DNA of 8,150 nucleotides from JBNJEM01 sp051745935. Its GTDB lineage: Bacteria; Planctomycetota; Planctomycetia; Pirellulales; Pirellulaceae. The translations under genes were made by a program, and so were the position numbers. Location: the NCBI GenBank assembly GCA_051745935.1, contig JBNJEM010000350.1, positions 1 through 8,150 of the forward strand, written 5' to 3'. Positions 1 through 5,371 of the stretch are shown here, one piece after another (within the stretch, counting starts at the first letter, position 1; each line of letters opens with the position of its first letter). The notes below the pieces were generated by a model, which worked only from the letters and a program-made list of their open reading frames with translations, did not search any database and was not told the DNA's origin.

Positions 1-288
1 ATGGCAAGCTCGCCTCATGTATGCCCCCTGACCCCTTTGCCTTTGCTACCCAAATGGGTGGCCCGAACGCCTTTCAAGGTCCACCCATACAGGGGGGGGT
101 GCCTTGCAGCCGTCAACCGCCGGGGATTAGAATTCCTACCAGTCGATGGGATTGCGATGCGGGAGTAGGGGGTGAGCCGGAAGGTGTCGGTGTGTTTTGC
201 GGACGCGGAGGCCGAGGAAGCGGCCAGCGCGGTGGCGTAAGCGGTCCGGCGGCGGTCCGGGCGTTGGGCAGGAGAAGGAAGCGGCCGG
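1..288. other. No convincing gene; repeat-rich leader before the MNT-HEPN pair
   Basis: I see no supportable gene here. A short frame is open from base 1 to a TAG at 166-168 (55 codons), but it has no recognisable motif and could be the tail of something outside the window. An inverted repeat, ATGGGTGG at 54-61 and CCACCCAT at 81-88, encloses a 19-base loop. A 9-base direct repeat, GCGGTCCGG, occurs at 241-249 and 252-260, and related GAAGCGGCC blocks occur near 214 and 278. A purine-rich GAGAAGGA at about 271-278 could be the ribosome binding site for the gene starting at 289. Confidence 0.35.
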
Positions 289-612
289 ATGAAACCCGAT
301 CCGAAGTTACTGGACGAGCTGGTGCGGCGGATTGTGGAGGCGGTTCATCCGTTGCGGATTATTCTGTTCGGGTCGGCGGCGCGGGGGGAAATGGGCCCGA
401 ACAGCGATCTGGACGTGCTGGTGGTGATGCCGGACGGGGTGCACCGGCGGCAGACGGCGCAGTTCATCTATCGACAGTTGATCGGCTTCGGCTTCGCCAG
501 CGACATTCTGGTGGCGACCCCTACGGACTTGGAGACCCATGCGACCAATCCGGGGTTGATCTACAAGGAAGTTTTGAACGAGGGCCGGGAGATATACCAT
601 GCCGAGACCTGA
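289..612 (+). CDS. MNT-type minimal nucleotidyltransferase (MntA-like antitoxin of an MNT-HEPN module)
   Basis: This 107-residue protein is a minimal nucleotidyltransferase of the DNA polymerase beta superfamily. The signature GS-X10-D-X-D is exact: G28-S29, ten residues, then D40-L41-D42. A third acidic residue, D72 in the context ASDILV, sits where the third metal ligand is expected. The length and lack of extra domains fit MNT proteins. In characterised MntA/HepT pairs the MntA partner is an antitoxin that AMPylates the HEPN toxin. That role here is inferred from the motif and from the next gene, a HEPN protein whose start overlaps this gene's end by 14 bases, implying co-transcription and translational coupling. 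A GAGAAGGA stretch about 10 bases upstream supports the ATG at 289. No catalytic residue appears to be missing. Confidence 0.88.
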   Translation: MKPDPKLLDELVRRIVEAVHPLRIILFGSAARGEMGPNSDLDVLVVMPDGVHRRQTAQFIYRQLIGFGFASDILVATPTDLETHATNPGLIYKEVLNEGREIYHAET

Positions 613-997
613 GGATATACCCGGCCCGCCCGGCGCCTGGCTGGAACGGGCGAAGAGTAACCTTTTGCGTGCGCGGATGGAGAGGCCGGAGGGGGTGTTT
701 CTGGCGGACTACTGTTTCGACGCGCAACAAGCGGCCGAGAAGGCTCTCAAGGCAGTCTTGCTGCACAGCGGGGTTGGGTTTCGATATGTGCACGCGCTGC
801 ACGAACACGTCACGGCGCTGAAGAATGCGGGGGTGCAGGTGCCGGCCGACGTCGAAGAGGCCGCTGAATTGACCGACTACGCCATCGAGGCGCGGTACCC
901 TGGGGCTCACGAACCGGTCGGTGAAGCCGAGTATCGCCGGGCGGTGGCGATCGCCGAGCGGGTGGTCGCATGGGCCGAAGCCATGATCGGCAGCTAA
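599..997 (+). CDS. HEPN-domain protein (putative toxin partner of the MNT protein)
   Basis: This 132-residue all-helical protein matches the HEPN family of the PF05168 type. Residues 43-55 read QQAAEKALKAVLL, the usual conserved helix, followed by a His-rich turn (H65, H68, H70) where family members usually have a His-Asp-Leu stretch. Residues 94-102 contain Y-x3-A-R-Y-P-G, another family hallmark. The sequence from R99 to H104 (RYPGAH) formally fits the R-X4-6-H pattern of HEPN ribonucleases. Many members of this branch have RYP without the His, so nuclease activity is uncertain. The start at 599 overlaps the nucleotidyltransferase gene by 14 bases and is preceded by GGGAG, which supports it. 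The neighbour argues for a type VII toxin-antitoxin-like module, though some MNT-HEPN pairs have not been shown to be toxic. The stop lies 12 bases from the convergent transposase remnant, with no visible terminator. Confidence 0.82.
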   Translation: MPRPEDIPGPPGAWLERAKSNLLRARMERPEGVFLADYCFDAQQAAEKALKAVLLHSGVGFRYVHALHEHVTALKNAGVQVPADVEEAAELTDYAIEARYPGAHEPVGEAEYRRAVAIAERVVAWAEAMIGS

Positions 998-1009
998 GTC
1001 AGGCGAGCG

Positions 1010-1363
1010 CTAGTTGTTCGGTGGGGTTCTTTTCTGCACGGGGATCATGATTTCGGCCTTCATTTCCTTATAGCTCTTGCCCTGCGTGCTGCTCAAGTAG
1101 TTCTCGACGGGGGAGTCCAGTCCTTGATAGTCCCAAAAGCCATAGCGTCGTTTGTTATGCAGGCCGCGCGGCAGGATATGCTGTAGGAACCGGGCCAGGA
1201 ACGCCACGCCCGGCAGGTGATGAACCTTGCGGCGATTGCCGTCCCGGTCGTCCTTGTACCAGAAGAATACCTCGCCGTCCTCGATCTTGATGAGCCGATC
1301 GTTGGCGATCACCACGCCGCTGGCATAGCGGGCCAGATAGCTGACGTTCCGAGCGGACTCTGG
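1010..1363 (-). pseudogene. Truncated IS91-like (Y2 rolling-circle) transposase, middle segment
   Basis: Read on the minus strand from about 1345, the frame gives VSYLARYASGVVIANDRL and then IEDGEVFFWYKDDRDGNRR, LARFLQHILPRG and KRRYGFWDYQ. This order (YLARY, then a conserved N-R-L, then K-D-x-R-D-G-x-R, then F-L-x-H-x-L-P-x-G, then R-Y-G-F) is that of the IS91-type transposase domain, PF04986. The frame upstream stops at TAG (1364-1366) after only a few unrelated residues. The N-terminal zinc-binding region and the catalytic part are therefore gone, and the break lies around 1346-1366. The first usable start, a GTG at 1315, lies inside the domain and is not a real gene start. After GFWDYQ the C-terminal sequence no longer resembles the family and ends at 1010. 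It is best read as a decayed insertion sequence fragment with no expected activity. It points away from the DUF5060 gene and converges on the HEPN gene. Confidence 0.72.
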
Positions 1364-1604
1364 CTAGCGCGTTTAACCGCAATCCCGCCGTGACGATCGG
1401 GATGTCGCTCGGCGGTGCCAACGACCGTGCCACCGATCGGAACGGAGGGATGCGCGCTGGACCACCGGAGGTCGCCAGCGGCTCCCGCCGGGGCCAACCC
1501 ATCTGGACGCCGCTGGGTAGGGGCAGCGGACTGAAAATCTCCACTGACGCCGGCCCGCTTTTTTCTCCAAAATATCCATGATATAAGTGGAGTTATTTCA
1601 CCGG

Positions 1605-1628
1605 AGTCACGTGCCATGAGTCACGTGC
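1605..1628. promoter_or_regulatory. Tandem AGTCACGTGC direct repeat (possible operator)
   Basis: The 10-mer AGTCACGTGC occurs exactly twice, at 1605-1614 and 1619-1628, separated by CATG. Each copy contains the palindrome CACGTG, and the two centres are 14 bases apart. The pair lies about 100 bases upstream of the DUF5060 start codon and next to an AT-rich tract. Two spaced identical palindromic sites are the usual form of a repressor or activator binding site, but no regulator can be named, and the function is inferred from position and repetition alone. Confidence 0.3.
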
Positions 1629-1652
1629 AATAAGGCATGTTTCAGGTCGACG

Positions 1653-1694
1653 GCGTTTTATCGCTCATCGCTGCGCGACGCCACGATAAATCGC
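1653..1694. repeat. Imperfect inverted repeat in the DUF5060 leader
   Basis: GCGTTTTATCG at 1653-1663 pairs with CGATAAATCGC at 1684-1694, with 10 of 11 positions complementary and a 20-base GC-rich loop. It lies 31 bases before the start codon, so an RNA hairpin would form in the 5' leader just upstream of the ribosome binding site. It could be an operator, a leader hairpin or chance. No T-tract follows it, so it is not a simple terminator. Confidence 0.3.
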
Positions 1695-1725
1695 TACACC
1701 TTACCTTAACACCAAAGGAGCAGGT

Positions 1726-3657
1726 ATGTTGAGAGCAATTTCCAGGAGCGTGAAGATCGCTCTTTGCGCGGGGATGTTGATCGTCGTGGGGCTCCGCGCG
1801 GGGACGGCCCGTGCCGCGGACTCCCCTGTGGAGATCGGCGGCAAGCTGGCCAAATGGCATCCGGTCACCTTGACCTTTGCCGGGCCGGAGACCAGCGAGC
1901 GGGCCACCCCGAACCCGTTCACCGATTACCGGCTGGACGTGACGTTCGTCGGCCCGAGCGGCCAGAAGTACGTCGTGCCGGGGTTCTACGCGGCTGACGG
2001 AAATGCGGCCATCACCGGCGCCGAATCGGGCGACAAGTGGCGAGTCCATTTCTCGGCCGACGAAGCGGGCCAGTGGTCGTATCGCGTGCGGTTTTTACAC
2101 GTCGCGGGCGTGGCGCTGGCCGACGATCCGCGGGGCCACGGCGGCGGCTTCATGGACGGCATGGAAGGAACGTTCGAGATCGGGCCGGCGGACGAGCCCG
2201 GCAACGGATTCTACAGCAAAGGCCGTCTGCAATACGTCGGCCAGCGGTACCAGCGGTTCGCCGAGACCGGCGAGTATTTTTTGAAAGTCGGCGCTGACGC
2301 CCCGGAGAACCTGTTCGCCTACGAAGACTTCGACGCGACGCCGAACGTGGGCGACCGGCGCAAGACCTGGGCGCCCCACTTGCAGGATTATCACGGCGAG
2401 GCGGATGACCTGCTGTGGGGACCGAATCGCGACAAGGGCAAGGCCTTGCTCGGCGCGGTCAACTACCTGTCGGGCAAGGGCATGAACGTGTTCTCGTTCT
2501 TAACCTTCAACGTGGCCGGCGACGACGAGAACGTATTCATGCACCTGGTGAAGAAGGATCTGGCGGATTACGAAGCCAATCACGGGAAGCAAAAGCCCGA
2601 CAAGGCCTGGACGACCAGCATCGAGCGGCTGCGCATCGATGTCTCGAAAACGGACCAGTGGGATCGCGTCATGCGATACGCCGACCGCCAGGGCATGTTC
2701 CTGCACTTCAAGACGACGGAAGTCGAGAACTGCAAGCTGATGGACGGGGGCGACCTGGGGCCGGAACGCCGGCTGTACTATCGCGAACTGGTCGCCCGGT
2801 TCGGCTACCACTTGGCGCTGAACTGGAATTTCGGCGAGGAGAACACGCAGACGACCGAGCAGCAACGAGCGCAAATGGCTTACGTCAAGCGGATCGATCC
2901 GTACAATCATCTGCGCGTGTTACATACGTATCCCGGCGCGAAGGACAAGGTGTACGGCCCGATGCTGGGCGACCGATCGGATCTGACGGGTGTGTCGCTG
3001 CAGACGAGCAATCCGGCCTTTACGCAGGTCTACGGCGACGTGAAGACCTGGGTGCTGAGATCGAAGGCCGCGGACAAGCCATGGGTGGTGGCCTGCGACG
3101 AACCCGGCGATGCGCAGCACGCCCTGATCACCGACGACGAAAATCCGGACCATGACAATGCCCGCATCAACGGCTTGTGGGGGGCGTTTATGGCGGGAGG
3201 CTGTGGTACCGAGTGGTACTTTGGCTACAAACACCCGCATTCGGATTTGACCTGTGAGGATTGGCGCAGCCGCGACAAATTCTGGGACCAAGGGAAAATC
3301 GCCTTGGACTTCTTCTACGACAACGGCGTTCCGTTCTGGAACATGCGGCCCACGCTGACCAAGTCCGGCGACTGGGCGCTGGCGGGCGACGGTTGCGTCG
3401 TGGTGTTCGTCAAACGCGGCGGCAAGACCGTGCTGGACCTGCCGGACGTCGAGTTCTCCGTTTCGCGGACCGTCGCCAAGACCGGCGAATCGAAATCTCG
3501 CGGCACGATTCAGGGCCGGGCCGCGACGGAGTTGGACGCTTCGGTCCAGGGCGACGTCGTGTTCTTGCTCAAGACCGAGCAGAAAGACGCGGCGTTCGAT
3601 CTCGGGGCGGCGAACGCCAAACGCCCTCGTGGGTCGGGCGGTGGAGCGCGTCGTTGA
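1726..3657 (+). CDS. Secreted DUF5060-domain glycoside-hydrolase-like protein
   Basis: This 643-residue protein starts with a Sec signal peptide (basic start, hydrophobic run about 10-23, likely cleavage after the ARA near residue 30). Residues about 35-150 form a DUF5060 beta-sandwich, with NPFTDYRLDVTF, VPGFYAADGNA and the G-x-W-x-Y pattern near GQWSYRVRF. Residues about 170-540 look like a TIM-barrel glycosidase of the type that follows DUF5060. Candidate acid residues are E371/E372 in NWNFGEENTQ and E459 in VVACDEPGD, inferred from their places in the fold. Residues about 550-600 (GCVVVFVKRGGKTVLDLP) resemble the small C-terminal sandwich common in these enzymes. The substrate cannot be told from sequence. 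AAGGAG six bases before the ATG supports the start. The last ~25 residues are Gly/Arg-rich and look extraneous; they may derive from the adjacent IS remnant. The gene appears intact and stands alone between two minus-strand transposase remnants. Confidence 0.88.
   Translation: MLRAISRSVKIALCAGMLIVVGLRAGTARAADSPVEIGGKLAKWHPVTLTFAGPETSERATPNPFTDYRLDVTFVGPSGQKYVVPGFYAADGNAAITGAESGDKWRVHFSADEAGQWSYRVRFLHVAGVALADDPRGHGGGFMDGMEGTFEIGPADEPGNGFYSKGRLQYVGQRYQRFAETGEYFLKVGADAPENLFAYEDFDATPNVGDRRKTWAPHLQDYHGEADDLLWGPNRDKGKALLGAVNYLSGKGMNVFSFLTFNVAGDDENVFMHLVKKDLADYEANHGKQKPDKAWTTSIERLRIDVSKTDQWDRVMRYADRQGMFLHFKTTEVENCKLMDGGDLGPERRLYYRELVARFGYHLALNWNFGEENTQTTEQQRAQMAYVKRIDPYNHLRVLHTYPGAKDKVYGPMLGDRSDLTGVSLQTSNPAFTQVYGDVKTWVLRSKAADKPWVVACDEPGDAQHALITDDENPDHDNARINGLWGAFMAGGCGTEWYFGYKHPHSDLTCEDWRSRDKFWDQGKIALDFFYDNGVPFWNMRPTLTKSGDWALAGDGCVVVFVKRGGKTVLDLPDVEFSVSRTVAKTGESKSRGTIQGRAATELDASVQGDVVFLLKTEQKDAAFDLGAANAKRPRGSGGGARR
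3591..3618. repeat. Perfect 8-bp inverted repeat at the 3' end of the DUF5060 gene
   Basis: GGCGTTCG at 3591-3598 and CGAACGCC at 3611-3618 are exact complements around a 12-base spacer. The repeat lies in the unusual C-terminal tail of the DUF5060 gene, at the side where the 3' end of the minus-strand IS91-like remnant should finish. IS91-family ends carry a hairpin near the transposase 3' end and insert beside GTTC/GAAC-type tetranucleotides, and both arms contain that tetramer. The link to an element end is speculative; it could be coding sequence only. Confidence 0.25.
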
Positions 3658-4075
3658 TTGGCTGGATCCGACGCCTCTTGGCTCTTTTTTTGGGTGTCAT
3701 CCTGTTCGTCGCTCCGTTGTTGCTCACGGGCGGCGGGCAGGGCGGCTTCAATGCGTGCGCGGCAGACCTCCACCCGGGTGCGAATCTCGCACGACTCCAG
3801 GCAGAACTCGACGGCCAGCACGATGTCGTCCCAGAGAAATTCCGTCACGCGGCGAGCCGACGGGCGATGCGTGCCGCCCACGTAGTCCATCTCGCCCTTG
3901 CAGATTGCACAGTGTCGGGGCGCGGTCCATCGGCCGGCGGCTCAGCCGCGTCCTCCACCTCCTCATGGTGAACTTCGATCGGTGGCACGCCCAGCTGGCC
4001 GCGGATCCGGGCCAGGTTTTCGGTGCGTACCTGATAGCCCCAAAATCCGAAGGAAATAAGGAGTCCGGGCAGCAT
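3658..4075 (-). pseudogene. Second IS91-like transposase remnant, C-terminal part, frameshifted
   Basis: On the minus strand, 4075 downwards reads MLPGLLISFGFWGYQVRTEN and continues to GVPPIEVHHEEVEDAAEPP. The beginning lines up with ILPRGLHNKRRYGFWDYQ in the 1010-1363 remnant (shared LP-GL and GFW-YQ), so it starts where that one fades. After DGPRP the frame must slip: the next frame gives RHCAICKGEMDYVGGTHRP with a C-x2-C pair, then VTEFLWDDIVLAVEFCLES. One extra base in the GGGG run at 3917-3920 would join the two frames, so a single-base deletion (or a sequencing error) explains the break. Nothing of the upstream transposase remains before 4075; an in-frame stop lies at 4121-4123. The frame stays open past 3658 into DNA antisense to the DUF5060 gene, so the original end is unclear. 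The family assignment rests on the short overlap with the first remnant and the Cys pair. Confidence 0.5.
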
Positions 4076-4236
4076 AGGATAGCTGAGAAAACAATGGCGG
4101 CAAACAGTGCGTCCGCCAGCTTATCGAGTCGCGCGGATGGGATAACGCGGTCACAGGGGGGAGACAAGCGGGCCGGCGCTGGCCTGATGCAACGACCGAA
4201 AAATGGGAAAATTGGGGTTGCGGGAAAAACGAAAAG

Positions 4237-4299
4237 CTGTTGCGCTCCTCCCGGGTAATTTCACCGGGAGTTGAACCCCAGAGCGAAGGAGCGCAACAG
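4237..4299. repeat. Nested inverted repeat with perfect 12-bp outer arms
   Basis: CTGTTGCGCTCC at 4237-4248 and GGAGCGCAACAG at 4288-4299 are exact complements. Inside them TCCCGG (4249-4254) pairs with CCGGGA (4264-4269) around a 9-base loop, directly stacked on the left outer arm. The 63-base unit could form a branched hairpin. It sits between the second transposase remnant and the dead PilZ gene, in otherwise empty sequence. It may be an insertion-sequence end, a tiny palindromic repeat or an old terminator or leader structure. There is no T-tract after it, and I see no flanking target duplication. Confidence 0.55.
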
Positions 4300-4633
4300 T
4301 GGGAGTATCATCGTATAAACAGGTTCGGTCGTACTGGCGGTACGCGCTTCGAAGATGCCTTCACCGTGGACTGCGTTGAAGCACGAAGACCTTCACGTAT
4401 TGACCGTCCAGCCTGGCACGCAGTACCACACGACCGTGAACCCTGAACAGTACAGCGAGCTCGCCGATGCCGTCCGTCCTCTTAGCGTGAGTGTGCAACA
4501 TGCCCACTTGCATCGCCCATCCGATGAGGTCACCCGATTTGTCAATCGGCTCATCGAGCGATCTCATCAGGGCTCCGAGAAACGAGCTCGCAAGCGGTAT
4601 CCGATCTCTATCCCTGTGGTGGCACTGCCCTTA

Positions 4634-4734
4634 GGCGTCGGGTCAAAATAAGTTAACTAATTTTCACAGAGGAGAGTCGCAAAATCGCGGCATTTCGCGG
4701 ACAGCGGTGGCTCAAGTTATTGTGACGCGGCGCC
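4634..4734. mobile_element. 101-bp MITE-like element with long TIRs and a TTA target duplication
   Basis: The left end reads GGCGTCGGGTCAAAATAAG and the reverse complement of the right end reads GGCGCCGCGTCACAATAAC. Over 23 terminal positions 18 match (consensus GGCGYCGSGTCAMAATAA at the tips). The element is flanked by TTA at 4631-4633 and 4735-4737. Deleting the element and one TTA gives CCC TTA GAT GCG, which restores the PilZ reading frame exactly, so the ends are fixed to the base. It encodes nothing and would need a transposase in trans. A 3-bp T-N-A duplication is known for the IS1031 group of IS5, but I cannot assign the family from the tips alone. The core (about 4660-4710) is AT-richer than the flanking genes. 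Confidence 0.85.
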
Positions 4735-4893
4735 TTAGATGCGGAATTCCGCCCGGTCGGGGACCCGGTTGTTTTGATGAGCCGGAACATCTCGACTCAC
4801 GGGATCGCTCTCGTTCACAACAGGGCTCTTAAACCGAAATATCTAATCCTGGAGCTCTCCCCAAATGGCGAGTCGCCCACCCAAATGGTATTA

Positions 4894-4993
4894 TACCGGT
4901 CGCGGATGACTGTCTCCGCCGCCAGTCCGACCAACGGGAGGACGGCTTGCGTCGGGCCGCTTTCCATCCGGAAGAATCCAACCGCCTGAAATA
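4894..4993 (-). mobile_element. Copy A of a 100-bp TA-flanked repeat element, inserted in the PilZ gene
   Basis: The reverse complement of this segment matches 5253-5352 without gaps. By hand count, about 82 of 104 positions agree when the flanking TA dinucleotides are included, and the best blocks are TTCAGGCGGTTG, GAAAGCGGCCCG, AAGCCGTCCTCCCG and CCGCGAC. TA flanks it at 4892-4893 and 4994-4995. Removing the element plus one TA joins GTA TTA to GAA GTG CTG, continuing the PilZ frame from QMVL to EVL. This shows that the repeat is an insertion and not part of the gene. Only the outermost bases (TAC.../...GGTA as read in copy B) are inverted repeats. Because the tips read TATA, the ends could shift by two bases. 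TA duplication is typical of IS630 and of the IS427 group of IS5. Confidence 0.8.
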
Positions 4994-5070
4994 TAGAAGT
5001 GCTGCATTGTTCTTCGTTGGGGCGTTTTTTTGAGATTGCAGGTTGATTTGTAATGAGAATAGAGGACTAA

Positions 5071-5252
5071 TCGGTTTCGTGTTGGTTCGCGCCGGCCCTG
5101 TCGGTGGTCCGCGCGAGGCCGTGCCCCCCTTATCGACTATTCCCTGACGCAATCCGCCGTGAGGGCGGGCGATGGTCGGTGACGGTCGCTCCGGATGGTC
5201 GTCCGCACAACGAGGCGATTCGAACGAACCCGAGACCGACCTGGAACAGGTA
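5071..5252. other. Gap between the dead PilZ gene and repeat copy B
   Basis: I see no gene in these 182 bases. Open frames cross it on both strands, but none carries a recognisable motif or a plausible start with a ribosome binding site. A weak hairpin CCGCC-GTGAG-GGCGG lies near 5155-5169, and GATGGTCG occurs twice near 5170-5200. A promoter for the kelch gene should lie here or inside repeat copy B, but I cannot point to one. Confidence 0.4.
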
Positions 5253-5352
5253 TACTTCAGGCGGTTGAACGTGTCGGGATCGAAAGCGGCCCGGCGGAAG
5301 CCGTCCTCCCGCCTGTTGGACGCGCGGCGGACGGAATCACCCGCGACTGGTA
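5253..5352 (+). mobile_element. Copy B of the 100-bp TA-flanked repeat, just upstream of the kelch gene
   Basis: This copy starts TACTTCAGGCGGTTG and ends CCGCGACTGGTA, with TA on both sides (5251-5252 and 5353-5354). It is inverted relative to copy A and has the same length to the base, with about 79 percent identity by hand alignment. The divergence shows that neither copy is recent. It ends 14 bases before the ATG of the kelch gene, so it forms most of that gene's near leader and could supply or displace its promoter. In this copy CAGGCGG near the start pairs with CCGCCTG near 5313-5320, an internal inverted repeat that copy A has lost. It has no coding capacity. Confidence 0.8.
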
Positions 5353-5359
5353 TATTAAC

Positions 5360-5371
5360 GGGGGAGCCATG
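5360..5371 (+). promoter_or_regulatory. Start region of the kelch gene (decides the start)
   Basis: The reading frame stays open upstream to 5195, through repeat copy B. The ATG at 5369 is chosen because a normal Sec signal peptide begins there and because everything upstream is repeat sequence. The purine run GGGGGAG at 5360-5366 is the only ribosome-binding-like sequence, and it ends just two bases before the ATG, which is closer than usual. Translation may therefore be inefficient. Confidence 0.5.

Larger units (their letters stand above)
1364..1725. other. Intergenic stretch between the transposase remnant and the DUF5060 gene
   Basis: I see no gene in these 362 bases. The frames that are open here show no domain or motif. 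The first ~195 bases are GC-rich and could be further remains of the IS91-like element or of an older gene. From about 1558 the composition turns AT-rich, as expected for a promoter region, and includes CCATGATATAAG near 1577-1588. I cannot point to a convincing -35/-10 pair. The stretch holds a tandem CACGTG repeat and a hairpin, listed separately, and ends in a good ribosome binding site, AAGGAG at 1715-1720. Confidence 0.4.
4355..5070 (+). pseudogene. PilZ-domain protein gene, destroyed by two MITE-like insertions and a stop
   Basis: Three separated pieces make one gene. Piece 1 (4355-4633) ends in EKRARKRYPISIPVVALPL, the RxxR plus beta-strand start of a PilZ domain. Piece 2 (4738-4893) reads DAEFRPVGDPVVLMSRNIST, then HGIALVHNRALKPKYLILEL and PTQMVL, matching the PilZ D/N-x-S-x2-G-type core. 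Piece 3 (4996-5070) reads EVLHCSSLGRFFEIAG, a TGA, then FVMRIED and a TAA. The gaps are a 101-bp element with a TTA duplication (frame lost) and a 100-bp element with a TA duplication (frame kept, but it brings its own TGA at 4987-4989). Removing both gives about 169 codons. The remaining TGA at 5044-5046 sits where a homologue would have Arg (CGA), a single C-to-T change. PilZ proteins usually bind cyclic-di-GMP. The N-terminal start is uncertain, because the frame is open only from 4319 and the ATG at 4355 lacks a strong ribosome binding site. Confidence 0.78.

Noticed and set aside
21..821. Long plus-strand frame of 266 codons
   Set aside because: It overlaps the MNT and HEPN genes in another frame, is rich in Gly/Arg in the manner of high-GC shadow frames, and shows no motif.
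1590..1606. Shared TTATTTCACCGGAGT-like sequence at about 1591 and 4257
   Set aside because: The match needs mismatches and an indel, and the flanks do not align. A chance match of this quality is expected in a window this size.
3648..3691. Possible terminator after the DUF5060 gene (GCGTCG/CGACGC then seven T)
   Set aside because: The stem is only 6 bp with a 15-base loop, it starts inside the coding end, and the T run begins about 10 bases after it, which is too far for an intrinsic terminator.
1010..4075. A single IS91-like element split by insertion of the DUF5060 gene
   Set aside because: The two fragments are in the wrong order for a simple interruption: the C-terminal part lies where the N-terminal part should be.
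5195..5368. Upstream in-frame start for the kelch protein
   Set aside because: The extra residues are encoded by intergenic and repeat sequence, and they would bury the signal peptide inside the protein.
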